A stretch of 64,000 nt of DNA. It comes from Cyanoderma ruficeps. Its lineage: Eukaryota; Chordata; Aves; Passeriformes; Timaliidae. The position numbers and the translations under genes are program-made. Positions within the stretch are counted from its first letter, which is position 1; every line of letters begins with the position of its first letter. Below, one piece after another: positions 1 to 11,314 of this stretch. The stretch is taken from assembly GCA_008694505.1 (NCBI GenBank), contig VZDJ01007747.1:26734904-26798903 (forward strand), written 5' to 3'. The notes below the pieces were generated by a model. That model was not told the DNA's origin. It ran no database searches and saw nothing but the letters and a program-made list of their open reading frames with translations.

Positions 1-782
1 GCATTCTTTTCTGTTTCTAATTGTATTCATTTCACTTGTTTTGAATACAGCTATAGAAAAACCTGTACTATAGCTCTATGCACTATTTTTCTGTATTCTT
101 AACACTGATTCTGTTACGCTAGTTTTGAGAGGAATGAAGGAGGATGAAAGAGAAATGACAGCTGCCACAAGAACTTCAGCCAGTGGAGACTCCTCAACAT
201 TTGCACTATTCAAATAAAGTCAGAAGAAACCTATGTTCTACTTTTGCTTCCTTATTAAGAGAGAAAATTAATGGTAAATGGCAAATATAACACATAAAAA
301 AATATGCAGCTACCACTCCTTAGCAGAAATGCATAAAATGCATGTATTTGAAGAGCAATACCATTAACAGGATTAAAGAATGAATTGAAAAAAATCATCA
401 GATGAGCAAAGTATTTTATTTCCAAAGTAAACAACCCTTTATTTTTAAAATTAGTTTTTTGTCTTAATAAACAGATTACTTTTTAGTTGAGCACACTTAC
501 TTTAAAATATTTTGTGGCATCAGGAATACTGCATTGACTTAGAGGTTTATGACCATTTTGATAAATAATTCTTCATATATCATCATAATCACTGTTCAAC
601 CTATATTTAATTAATAATTAAATAAGCAATTTATAGACTATTTTCTCTGTTATTGATATTACTTTAATGTATTGCTTGACAAGACTTACTTTTTATATCT
701 TACTATATGTATATTGATAAAAAAGATTTTATTTTTTATTAATTTTTTTACTTTATGTATTCATACCTCTATATTTTGGGCA
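1..782. other. Unique AT-rich noncoding DNA
   Basis: There is no reading frame, RNA gene or repeat family that I recognise here. The stretch is AT-rich with short A and T runs, including a T/A-rich patch around 716-755. Confidence 0.6.
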
Positions 783-1073
783 CGTCCAACCTCCAGAAGA
801 GATGACTAAGAGGGCACCTCTACAATGTGTATAAGTATCCGAATGGAGTGTGTCAAAGATGATGGAGCCAGGCTCTGCTCAGAGGTGCCAAGCAAGAGGA
901 CAAGAGGCAATGAGCAGAAACTGGAATCATCTAGATACGTCCAAGAATCATCTGGACACAGTCCAATGCAATGTGATCTAGGATGTCCCTGCTTGAGCAG
1001 GAAGGTTGGATGACATGTCCTACTGTCGGTCCACTTCTAACCTTGCCCATTCTACTGTTCTGTGATTCTGTAA
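783..1073 (+). mobile_element. CR1 LINE, truncated 3' fragment
   Basis: This is a 3' piece of a CR1 non-LTR retrotransposon in sense orientation. The block around 850-920 matches the CR1 ORF2 end (GTGTCAAAGATGATGGAGCC, then a GACAAGAGGCAATG motif). Around 830-1010 it can be translated as ...VKDDGARLCSEVPSKRTRGNEQKLES, the usual C-terminal CR1 pol signature DGARLFS...RTRGN. It ends at about 1050-1073 with the tail-like ATTCTACTGTTCTGTGATTC. Compared with my memory of CR1 consensus, roughly 150 bp between the RTRGN region and the 3' UTR is missing. The copy is 5' truncated, as most CR1 copies are, and inactive. Confidence 0.85.
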
Positions 1074-2759
1074 AAACATATACTATAGATATTACAAAGA
1101 AAAAATATAACTCACATCTACTTTATAGGAAATTGTACATGCCATTTTTTTTTTATTACTCAAGAATGAAACATACCAGTGTTACAGAATTTCTGGTGAA
1201 ATGGAACAATCTCTTCCAATGCTTACCAGCCCACATTTCCCCACCTAGGTAGCTGGAGAGTTAGACAAATGACAAGCCAGATACTCCACCAGAAAGAAGT
1301 ACAACTTTCCATCTTGAGAGAAAATGGGCACTTAAGGGACAGGTGAGAAACAGAGACCTTTCCCTAACTTAGCAAGATTACTGGGTGACTAACAAGGAGG
1401 TCAGACTGCTTAGGAACCTGAATAGGAGCACAACTTAAGGAAGTCTTTGGACTGCACAGAAAAGCTGTCTGGGCAGGTGGTAACTTGAGGAGTTAGCCAG
1501 GTTTCACACCAGCCAAGGAGGACAGCTGGGTATGAGGCAAGATGAGAAGCCAAGCATTCTAGCCAACCCACCATCCTGGGGTCCAATTGGCAAGATAGTG
1601 GCAGAGCATAGTGGCAGAAAATCAGATTAACTAGCATCTGGCTGCTTGGTCAGGCTATCAGCATTTCTGATTTTCATTGGTGTTTCTGACAAAATCTGCA
1701 TGTTCCTAAACAGCCATTCAATTTCATTCAGAAAGGTATTTTCCCTGACCTTTTGAAAAATAACCTCACCAACTCTAGCTGAATATAGCTATAGAGTACA
1801 TAGAAGAAATATATGGTGAAAAATATTGTTATACCTCAATGTAAACACATATAAGTATTTTATTCAAAACCTCAGGAATTCTTTCTTTTATGAGATTTCC
1901 AGATACCAAGAATAGGTGGCTTACGTATCCGCCAGAAAATGTCTAGTTTGGGTCTATTCTTCTGCAGTATCTTATCTTTTCAAAGATAGTTGTTGTATCT
2001 GCTTTTTATTGTCTGCTTTTGGTCATCCTGACTTCCCTAATACCCACAGTTTTTCCCTAATATAGATTAAAAATCCCCCTTTACTTCTTTTTCCTCAGTA
2101 AAAATATTGCTGAGAGATGGATCTACCATATATCCCTCCAGTATCTCAATATAAGCTTCTACCTTTTTTTTTTCATATATTGTTACTTTAGTCACGTTAC
2201 CAAGATGCTTCACTTAGTTATTTAACAATTCATGTTTATACCAATGAGACTTAAATTTTTAAAAATCATTTTAGGATAAAATAAACAGAATGCTGTATTT
2301 TGCTATTCTTATTAAGTTGCCAATTTTAGGCACTGATTGCAGTCAATCTTATGTCTTGTAGTCAAACATAAAGAAAAAATTTGCTGTTGTGCAAATTATT
2401 GAGAAGGTGGGCATTAGCTAGACTTAGAGTTGGTTGAGAAGCCTTTAAACCTTTAAAAAGTATTTTCTTTTTCTAGATTTTCACAGTTTCTTATCTGGCG
2501 GCATGTCATTCTTTGATTAGTGGTGGATCATGTTCCCCTTATCGATAACTTAATAGTCACTTAGGATACACAACACAGAAAGTAAACGGTATATATCTAT
2601 ATATACCTTATATTTGGATTCAGGATTGTGGCCAAATATTACCCCCTTTGTAATTCATGGAGAAGGGCACCACTAATATAATATTAATGCTGTGTATTCA
2701 GGGAATAAAAAAGATACTTTCTTTGACATAATTGGAAATTTTTGGGTCACATTTGGAGC
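1074..2759. other. Unassigned noncoding DNA
   Basis: No gene is seen. A less AT-rich stretch at about 1200-1650 (short GGACAG and CCAGCC blocks) may be an old, decayed repeat, but I could match it to no family and found no flanking duplication. The remainder is AT-rich unique sequence. Confidence 0.5.
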
Positions 2760-2886
2760 CAGTGCTTCCAATCCAAAAATTGAAGATGATCAGACGTCTG
2801 GAGCACCTCTCCTATAAAGACAGACTAAGGCAGCTGAGGTTGTTCAGCCAGGAGAAGAGAAGGCTCCAGGGAAACCTAAGACTGGC

Positions 2887-3245
2887 TGTGGTAAGACAGG
2901 TAGAGATAGTGCTAAAGGCAATCCTGCCTCCAATGTATTGCAGCTATGTTAATTACCAAAGAGTGGGAACAGCCTTGCCCTCACAGCTAGGTGTGATAAA
3001 AGAGTGAGTGAGTTGGTTGGAGTCTGCTGGTTGTGCTGTGAAGAGGAAGGGACAGAAGGTTGTGTTAGGGACAGGAAGCAGTGAGCTGAAACTGCGGACG
3101 GAAGAGAGAAGGAGGAGAGAAAGAGCCAGAGCTGTGTGGAGCTGCCCCTAGGAATGCTACATTGAGAAGGTATGAAAGACTTCTAGATAATATGGTGCTG
3201 ATGCTTGAAGCCCTCTGAAGTTTTTAGTGCAGCACTTTGAGTGCA
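2887..3245 (+). mobile_element. Solo LTR nested in CR1 (5-bp duplication, 4 of 5 matching)
   Basis: This 359-bp insertion starts TGTGGTAAG and ends GAGTGCA, the TG...CA ends expected of an LTR. The flanks are CTGGC on the left (2882-2886) and GTGGC on the right (3246-3250), consistent with a 5-bp target-site duplication with one substitution. A TATA-like GATAAAAG lies at 2995-3002, with purine-rich sequence downstream at about 3040-3130, as in many avian ERV LTRs. The + orientation rests on the TATA-like box. A 5-bp duplication suits ERVL or gammaretrovirus-like elements. No gag or pol sequence is attached, so it is best read as a solo LTR. The family was not identified. Confidence 0.72.
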
Positions 3246-3409
3246 GTGGCCATCCAGTGCTTATAAGAAAGGGTGCTTATAAAAAAGAGGGAGAGGTTTT
3301 TTGCATGGACAGATATTGATAGACAAGGGGTAATGATTTTTAAATTACTAGAGGAGAGATTTAGATTAGATCTAGAAAGATGCTCTTTACTGTGAGGATG
3401 ATGGGGCAC

Positions 3410-3782
3410 TGTGGAGTCCTTTCAGCCATTCGATGTAATCTCTGTGCACAATGGTTTGGTCAGTTCTGTCTCCCCCTCAATGACCTTGGCCTTGTGGTTC
3501 CTTCCCCCTTGGTGTGTCTCTGTTGGCTTCAGGTCAATGCCCTTACCTGCCCTTTGCCCTGCCCCCAGAGCCTCTACTTAAGGGGAGATGAGGGTGGGGT
3601 TCCCTCTCTCGCCTCTTGGCCTTGTCTCTCTTTGCCTTCTCCTCCCTCCCTGGCTCAGGGTTGGGGGGAGAGACATAAAATGGACTCTTGTGCTTAACAA
3701 AAGAGACTTGCCTGGTCTGTTTCCCTGCCGGCAGCTGTATCTCCCTGGACTACAATGAACATTGTTGCCATACAAGGCAACA
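3410..3782 (+). mobile_element. Solo LTR nested in CR1, exact 6-bp duplication
   Basis: This 373-bp insertion begins TGTGGAGTCC and ends AGGCAACA. It is flanked by GGGCAC on both sides (3404-3409 and 3783-3788). The TG...CA ends with a 6-bp duplication are typical of alpha/betaretrovirus-like (ERVK-class) avian LTRs. A TATA-like CTACTTAAGGGG is at 3574-3585, and a CATAAAA box at 3674-3680 is the best polyadenylation-signal candidate, followed by T/G-rich sequence. The two open frames over this LTR (about 105 and 72 codons) are low-complexity Pro/Ser/Cys-rich chance frames, not genes. No internal proviral sequence is present. Confidence 0.85.
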
Positions 3783-3803
3783 GGGCACTGGAACAAGTTG
3801 CTT

Positions 3804-6800
3804 GCTTTAATTTCAGATATTCTTATGACAAGGTGAAACCTTACACATAAGCAGACTAACTTTACTTACAATGAGCATCAAACAATCCAAGCAGCTCTGG
3901 GGAAAAACTTAGCGCAAATAACTTTTTTAACTCTTAGAGCTACCTCTGATTCTGGTTTGTGACAACATTGAAAAATAAGCAAAGGCTATGTCAACCCCTA
4001 TGGCTCTATGAAGAATAAACCTGCTAGAAATGTTGAAATGGGATGAAAAAGACAGAAACAGTAAATCACATGTTTCTATGTTCCTTGGGGATCACTGTGA
4101 GCTTCTCTAACAGAGTTTCACCAGATCATTCCTCTATTGGATTAAGAGGCAGATGGAGGAAAAAAGGTAAAGGTAAGAAACAGATGCTCTGTACAGCTTG
4201 ATCCCCTGCTGATCTCACAGATAGAACAGCAGGTGCTTGTGCTACTGCAAGCAGCTCTAAAGAACACATAGATCATCTCAGGCTACCTCTGTAGCCTGTA
4301 CCATTCTAGTGAAATGTTAAAGCTGACTTTTTTTCACCTACAAAACTTATCAAAATATTGCACAACACATTAAATTTTAATAAAATCTCTCTGTGCTTTG
4401 TGGACAATTAATTAAATGTGGGAAATCTCCAGATCTCTACTTTGCCATGACTCGAATGAATGTTGGATCCATTGTACTGTTCACATTTCTTCTATAAGGC
4501 TGAATCACAGGATATTCACTCCTGTATGTGAGATGATTTTCCTGGTGAAAATTTTATCAGCATTTCCTTGAAAAACTAAATTTTTGACTAAATCTTCTTT
4601 TTGACCAAAAAGCATAAGTCTTTGAAAATTCTTAGTCATCTCTGGCAGTGAGACTAAAGAATTTGTACAGCCTCTTGAATGTATATTATTGAATATAATT
4701 AAGATTTTACTATGCTAGAGACTTGGTTTTTGATAAATCGCATATTTTTGTATTATTTAATTCCATGATAGTAAACAGAGGCAACAACTCATTCTTCTTT
4801 TATTCAACCCCATGATGAAAAACATAATTTTGTTCCTGGAACTGCAGAGGCTGTCATTCCTCCAATTGTTAATAATTTACTTTTTTCACTGAATAGAAAT
4901 TACTATTGCTTCAGAATTGCCAACTTATTTTTCTTTTGAGGGAAATCTTCTGAGATTTAGTAAAAAAAAGTGTTACATGAGCTGAAATAATTTAAATAAT
5001 TTTTACTGTCCTATGGAAGCATTTGACTGAAACAAGTTGAATAATCCATGTAGCTGACCTAGCAAGTTAGAAAGGCAATGTAGGTATGCAATTCAGCTCT
5101 GCCTGAGAATATATTATGGACTCCTCTGATACATTCACTGCACAGTAATTTCACAGCAGTGCTTAAAGCTCTGTATTTGTCAAAGTGGGTCCAAAGCAGA
5201 ACTTTAATTTTTATGAGGAAAAGCTAGGATATTTGATAAGGTAGAATATTTTCTTGAAATTGTGATATTTGAGATGATCTTTGAATGATTTCTATTATCT
5301 ATGTGAATAGATAAACATGCACTGTTATTTCTAGAGTTACAGAGTGAGCAAGAAATCTGCTGAGTGTTCTCTTGCTCAAAGTTTTCTGTGAGATCTTGGC
5401 CCCACTGAAAACTTTGGAGTCAGACTCTCTGATACTATTATCTTGTACTTCCTGAGTTTCTCTCATGAGAAGTAAGATTAATAAAAATAATGATAAAAAT
5501 ACTACATGGACACAGCTTTTAGTCTGAAAAGATGCAATAGGATTTTGTTTCCATGAACATTTAATTCAGATGGATTTAAAGAGGCATTTTAGTGTTTTAG
5601 TTTCTGTAATGGTGTGTATCTTTTCATTGTTAACAGATTATGAATTTGCCACAGGGAAATTTGGCAATTCAGAAGTTTTAAGAGCAGAATGACAATAATT
5701 AACCCTATGAAGTCTAAAATTTAATTATTAAAGTGGGATGTGTACAATATGAGTATCAAGTTTTAGTTTATGGTGTCTATCCAACAACACAGAGGTACTG
5801 CACTGAACACACATAAATCAGGACATCTGCTATAGCTGTGACCAGCACCAGCAGTTCAGGAGAAAAAGATGCTAACACTGAGACCTCAAAGTATCCACAT
5901 CCATACATTTCAGTTTAGATGGGTAACAACACCACCAACCTTTCACAGACAAGTTGATTTAGCTTTATTTAAGCTGATCAGTGGTTATTATCTGGGGCAG
6001 AACCACCTGCTGGATCCTTCTTGAAATAAGTAAAAGTAAAAAATTTTAGTAGGTCATTTGTGCTTCTGTGCTTCTTTTCCAAATGCACCCAAACTATTAG
6101 AAAGGGCAGATGTAGTTTAGAGGTTTCAAATAAGCCTCTCATGCAATCATTATTTTTTCTCTGCTTGCTCTGCCAACCTATAACTGAATCATCTAATGAA
6201 TCACAGCTGTGCAGGTGTTTAAAAGTCTCATTTTATTTCAGAAATACTCTTGAGTAGGCTTCACCTCCAAAGTGTTTGAAGTCTTATTTAGTCAAAATAA
6301 GATTTCAGACCCATGTCTTTCCCTTGGCCCCTCTCTTCAGCAATATTTCAAACAGATGTAGAAGATAATATGAAGCCTGTAAGTGTCAAAACACTGAGTA
6401 TCTCAGACTGTAAAAAAGTGTGTGAAAAGACTCTTTTAAAATGCTATCAGCATGTTGTCAACTTACCATGAAAGGATCAGTGCAAACAAATAAAACCCCC
6501 CAAAATAAAGCACACCACAATTTCATTTTTATCTATGAATAAAAGAGCACAGAAAGAGCAGAACTCCTTTTGTTGATTATTTGTTTGTTGTATTACTTTC
6601 CTTGAAACAATAGGGAATTCTGTGTTAGTTTCAGATTGAGAAAAGATACTTTATTCACTTATCAATGAGAGCCAGCAAAGTCAACATATACTTCTGCTCT
6701 ATTCTAGAATATACAAAATATGTATTTCTAGGACTACAGCAACAAAGAATGAATTATTTCCCTTTGCAATCTACAACTTTGCATATGTACTTTCAATACT

Positions 6801-7212
6801 TTGATCTAGAAGCTTGTGTTTTGTAGTGATACGGGCAATGGAAAATTCCTTTGCGCCAGGGAACTTTATTAACATCTCTGTATCAAACCATTCTTGTGAG
6901 AATGCACCGCAACTGACTGCTGTCAAAAATTAATAATCATTGCATGGGGTCTGAAGCAAAGGGTAATAATATATTAAGTAATACAAAAAGGTTGCCTGTC
7001 AAAAAGTAAGCTAAGAACTTTGACAGAAACAGAATTGAGAGAATTCTTGTGTTAAAGCTGACTTTTATAATTCTATCAACTAGAGAAATTTAATTTCTTT
7101 TGATGAAATTTATTAGTATTTCAGCTATCTCTGTATAGGAACTCAATATATTGATTGAAATGATGCAATAGATTGTCATTGCTGAACTCTTGTATTCTGA
7201 TGTTTTTGTATC
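3804..7212. other. Unique noncoding DNA
   Basis: This is AT-rich sequence with no supported gene, RNA gene or repeat family. Open frames are 65 codons or shorter and resemble no protein I know. It could be intergenic or part of a long intron. Confidence 0.55.
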
Positions 7213-7275
7213 AATGAGAGGGTTGAAACTAGATGATCTGTAAGATCCATCCAGCCATTTTAAGATTGTGTGATA
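7213..7275 (+). mobile_element. CR1 LINE, 3' tail only
   Basis: The run GGGTTGAAACTAGATGATCT at 7220-7239, followed by TAAGATCCATCCAGCC, matches the CR1 3' UTR (GGTTGGACTAGATGATCTTTAAGGTCCCTTCCAACC). It ends in a degenerate tail with GATTGTGTGATAC. Only about 60 bp is recognisable. Confidence 0.65.
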
Positions 7276-8177
7276 CCAGTTTTAGCAGCAACTTAAACAA
7301 ATTTCCTTTTGAAAATGTAATACTGTGGGAAATAAAATGGCATTTACAGTATTTGTCATTAGTAACATAAAGCTATAACAATCATATTCTTTCATGCATG
7401 TAATCTTTATACATCAGTCTTGAAACAGGTATCCTCTTTGCCATCAGTTCTGACCCTATCGTAGTACTTCCAAAGTTTGGTACAGCAGTAAAAAGCTGAA
7501 GCAGAAAAAACATAAATGAAAATATATTACAGTAATCCACAAGATAATTGTATGCATTTTTTTTTTAGCATTGGATTCTTTATCTCTCTAGCTGCTTATT
7601 GCTGTGACAGTTACTGACACATGTCCTGACAGGAATGGAATTTTCTAGACAGCATGACTGAGCAGTTGAGCACTCAGCAGTTACTGAACTGAATGTTTCC
7701 TCTCTGAAATAAAGCCATGGGGAAAATAGTCATCATTCCTGTCAAGTTCCAGCCCAAAAAGTTTACATAAACAGCACATTATTGGCACATAAATCTGCAA
7801 TCTCAGATACTAGTTTGAGTAAAAACATTTTGTTAACCTTTGAGACAATTAATTGTCCCTTACCACAACTTCGTCACATTTTTTTATGTGGCAGTCTCTT
7901 TATAAACACTTTTTAAAAATTCATACCAGTTAGTTCTCATGTTCTGCTGAAATAAGGTGGTGAATTTTGGGAAATGGTGCAGAGAACCAAAAAATTAGTT
8001 TATTCCTACACAGTTCTGGTACCCTGTTAATTAATCAGCTTTGGAAAATCAATCAGTATCTTGAACTTTGGTATATTCCATACCTATGCAGTTTATTCAC
8101 TATGAATTGTGAAACCAAATGAAACTCGGCAACTTGGAGTTATGTGACCAACCAAATCCTAAACAATGGAAGAAGGC
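7276..8177. other. Unique noncoding DNA
   Basis: I see no gene or repeat here apart from short homopolymer runs. Confidence 0.55.
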
Positions 8178-8581
8178 TCAGAATCACAAAATCATTTAGG
8201 TTAGAGAAGACCTCAAAGATTGTTGACCAACCTTTTGACCAATCCCATCTTGTCAAAGAGACCATGGCATTAAGTGCCACATGCAATCATATCTTGAACA
8301 CCTCAAGATATGGCAGCTACACCCCCTCCCTGGAGAGCCCACTCATGCTTTATGACCCTTTCTGTGAAGAAATTAAGCTTCTCCTGACAGCTTAAGGCCA
8401 TTTTCTCTAGTCCTTCGACTAGCTGCCTGGGACAACAGGCTGACCCCTACCTTGCCACAATTCCTCTTCAGATAATTGTAGAGTAATAAGGTCCCCCAGG
8501 AGCCTCCCTTTTCTCCAGGCTAAACAACACAAGCTCCCTCAGCTGCTCCTCATATGATTTCTACCTTGGAGCACCTGAGCA
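8178..8581 (-). mobile_element. CR1 LINE, 3' fragment
   Basis: On the + strand this reads as a reverse-complement CR1. It starts with the tail complement AATCACAAAATCATTTAGG and continues through the 3' UTR/ORF2-end region (CCTCCCTGGAGAGCC, GATAATTGTAGAGTAATAAG). The diagnostic TTTTCTCCAGGCTAAACAAC and CTCCCTCAGCTGCTCCTCAT blocks lie at about 8510-8555. The 5' side is truncated near 8581. The 83-codon + strand frame across it (8144-8395) is antisense to CR1 and not a gene. Confidence 0.88.
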
Positions 8582-9779
8582 CAAATGATGCACCTATGAA
8601 CTTCCAGGGAGAATGCAGGGGCTGACCACAACTGTTGTAAAGGAAGTAAAACATCACAACATAAAGGAGATCAGGGGGTAGGATTTGATTTAGATACATA
8701 GCTGTATAAACTGAGTGAATCAACTGGCTATATCACATGAGTGGATTAATTACTTGTGTAAGCAACCTTCTCTGAAGTACTTGGGGAAAGAAGAAAAAAA
8801 GAAAAGGAACAAAGGGTGATTATCACTCTGACCAAGCCAGACCAGCATGGGGAAAATACATACATCACAGCCCAACAAAGAGCATAAAAACTGAGCAAAC
8901 AACAAAATTAACTTTGAAGGGAGCAATGGGCTTCATCTATTCATGTATTCCTTCCCACTGGGGACTGCCAGTATCATGATGGTGAGCATATTTTGGACTG
9001 TTGATGAGAATCAGATTGGCATTGTGATCCAGTTGTGTTATGGTTTATTATGTTTTTGTGTGACTGATAAAATCTTTTGTAATGTCAAAAAAAAATTAAA
9101 TTAGTAAATTTAATATTAAGACACTAAACCTTCCTTGTGTGGAATATCTAAAGAACTTGCTTGGACACTGACAGGATGTTGAGAGATTGCTGCTCTGAAA
9201 ATTGCTAAACTAAATATTACGGCATGTATTGTAATGTGATGTCATGATTTTGACAGACCAATAAAAATAATTGATTTTTAAAAACAATGAGGCTAGTAGA
9301 ATGGACCGGACTTACGTTAATGGCATTGCAAAGTCTATCCAACAAGTTTTCTTCTAAAGTTTAGGAAAAAAAAATCTTCAAACCAGTCAATGATAGCTAT
9401 TACAGAAACCTTACAACAGAAAAAAAGAAAACAAGCCTAACTCCAGAACCTTTACTAGCACCAAGGATCTAGTTCAATTAGAAGACTTACCAAAACTATA
9501 AAAAGACAAACTATGAATGTCCTGATACCTTAAAATAGTCAAATACCCCAAGACTTTGAAGAAAATGGAAACTATGAAGAGACATGTATCTAGCAATCTG
9601 TGCATTATCTAGAAAACAAAAGATTAGAAATGTTATTTTTATTTCTTCAGGGATTTGCAATTTAGGCATCTGCATACAAGAAAACAATTGAAAACATCAG
9701 TGCTCTGTTGTTGTTTCACTGATGGAGTCATATTAGCTCAGTTATCCTCTGAAACCACATCTACTTTGTAAAGGATGTA
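8582..9779. other. Unique noncoding DNA
   Basis: No gene or recognisable repeat is seen. There is a purine-rich patch at about 8785-8815 and an A9 run near 9087. Confidence 0.5.
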
Positions 9780-10413
9780 GAATCACAGAATCATTTAGGT
9801 TGTAAAAGGCCTTTAAAGCCATTGAGGCCAACTGCAAACGTAACACTACTAAGCCCACCACTAAACCATGTCTCCAACTGCCACATCTTTTAAATACTTC
9901 TGGGAATGGTGACCCCACCACTTTCTTGGGCAGCCTGTTCCAATATTTGACACTCCTTTCAATGAAGAATTTTTTCCTAATGTCCAATCTAAAGCTCACC
10001 TGGTACAACTTGACACCACCTCCTCTCATCCTATTGCTTGTAACATGGAAGAAGAGATCAACTCTCACTTCATTACAGTCTCTTTTCAGGTAATTGTAGA
10101 GAGGAATAAGGTCTGCTCTCAGCCTTCTTTTCTTCAGGTTAAGCAGCCCCATCTCCCTCAGCTGCTCCTCATAGAACTCTCTCTCTAGACCCTTCACTAG
10201 CTCTGTTGCCCTTCTATGGACTCGTTCCAGCACCTCAATGTCTTTTCTGAAGTGAGGGACCCAGAACTGGGCACAGCACTCCAGGTAGAGTGGGACTATC
10301 ACTTCCCTGGACAGGGAAGTGATCACTAGTGCTGGCACATCACCAGTGCTGGCCACACTATTTCTGATACAAGCCAGGATGCCATTGGCCTTCTTGGCTA
10401 CATGGACACACAC
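9742..10413 (-). pseudogene. CR1 ORF2 (reverse transcriptase) C-terminal remnant
   Basis: This is the longest open frame in the window, 223 codons with the first Met at 10413. Residues from about 7 to 176 align by eye with the CR1 pol C-terminus: [69 protein letters not shown] and [17 protein letters not shown]. After EVFK the frame leaves the expected sequence, which points to a frameshift. The last 45 or so residues are 3' UTR and flank read through. The N-terminal RT fingers and palm, with the FADD-type catalytic motif, and the endonuclease are absent, so it cannot be functional. The open state probably reflects modest age rather than selection. Confidence 0.85.
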
Positions 10414-10640
10414 TGGCTCACTTTCAGCTGCTGTTGACCAGCACCCCCAGGTCCTTTTCCATCAGGCAGCTTTCCAGTCACTTTTCCTGAAGCCTGTGGT
10501 GCTTCATCTTCCCATGACAAGCACTTGTTGTGACAAGCACTTGGTCTTGTTGAGCCTCGTACAACTGACCTTTGTCTGTCAATCCAGCCTGTCCAGATCC
10601 CTCTGCACATGTATCAGGGTGATGTTCCTAGCCACATTCT
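9780..10640 (-). mobile_element. CR1 LINE with readable RT C-terminus
   Basis: This is a reverse-oriented CR1. The + strand starts at the 3' tail (AATCACAGAATCATTTAGG, 9781-9799). It passes through the ORF2 end (CAGCCTGTTCCAATATTTGA), the AGCTGCTCCTCATAGAACTC block and CCAGAACTGGGCACAGCACT at 10261-10280, and reaches a 5' truncation near 10640 after the CTGTCCAGATCCCTCTGCAC block. It is about 860 bp long and carries the 3' UTR plus the last part of pol. A small inverted repeat at 10298-10323 and a 9-bp direct repeat (AGTGCTGGC) just after it are local oddities. Confidence 0.92.
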
Positions 10641-11280
10641 GCATTTAGTAGCTAGATACCAAAGGAAATTCTGCTAAAGCCATTCCTTCTGCTGGATTGA
10701 ATCAACAATCTGATAGGAATGTAAGAGATGCAGAACCGTAATGAAGCAAGGATGAGGGAATATATGTCAGTAAACCAATTCGGGTCTTTTCACCTATGCT
10801 GAAAGCCCTCCTTTAGTGAGGCACTGTGAATGTCAACGGAAGCATGAAATATCTCCGGTGCCAACCCGTATGAGTCACATAAGGGTGATTAATTGATTGA
10901 AATCCATATGCATTCTTAACCTTTCTTGTCTCTCTGTTTAACTAATTGCTCTTTAACATTTCCTTCTTCACATATCCCTGGTGAATGTATTATGTGGAAA
11001 ACTTCATCCAATTTTCCTTTCTTCTTCTCTAACTGATTCTACTTTGTTTTCTGCCTATGATGTAGTGACTACAGAGTACACCTTCTTTACTCTTATGCAA
11101 TATTCTGCAGTTTAATTCTAATGGGCTGAGCTTCATCTCAGCTATCATTAGCAGTGTAAAAGCCAGTCACATACATCCAATCAGTCATCCTGGCTTCCTG
11201 CCTTCACTGGTAAATGACACTGAGAAGGTGATACATTCCATCTATTAAAGACATCAGTCTCGAAGTGTTCTGAATACTTT

Positions 11281-11314
11281 GTCTCCCCCTCTCTTTCTTT
11301 CTCTCTCTCTCTAC
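11281..11314. repeat. CT-rich simple repeat
   Basis: An imperfect (CT)n/(CTTT)n pyrimidine tract. It explains the Glu/Arg-rich run in the antisense frame at 11181-11552. Confidence 0.9.

Larger units (their letters stand above)
2760..3803 (+). mobile_element. CR1 LINE host copy split by two solo LTRs
   Basis: Three CR1 segments in the same orientation and in consensus order make up one original insertion. Segment 1 (about 2760-2886) has the motifs GATGATCAGACGTCTGGAGC and TTCAGCCAGGAGAAGAGAAG. Segment 2 (3246-3409) runs from the CATCCAGTGCTTATAAG block through GACAAGGGGTAATG to CTTTACTGTGAGGATG. Segment 3 (3783-3803) begins GGGCACTGGAACAAGTTGC. Removing 2887-3245 and 3410-3782, with one copy of each duplication, restores an uninterrupted CR1 order. 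The CR1 is cut off shortly after segment 3, so its 3' tail is missing. It is coding-dead: a short frame across segment 1 translates as HLSYKDRLRQLRLFSQEKRRL, typical CR1 pol. Confidence 0.88.

Noticed and set aside
1200..1650. Possible old LTR
   Set aside because: Base composition is suggestive, but no TG...CA ends, duplication, TATA/AATAAA pair or known block was found.
3380..3697. 105-codon Cys/Pro/Leu-rich frame
   Set aside because: It begins in CR1 and runs through the nested LTR, with no domain.
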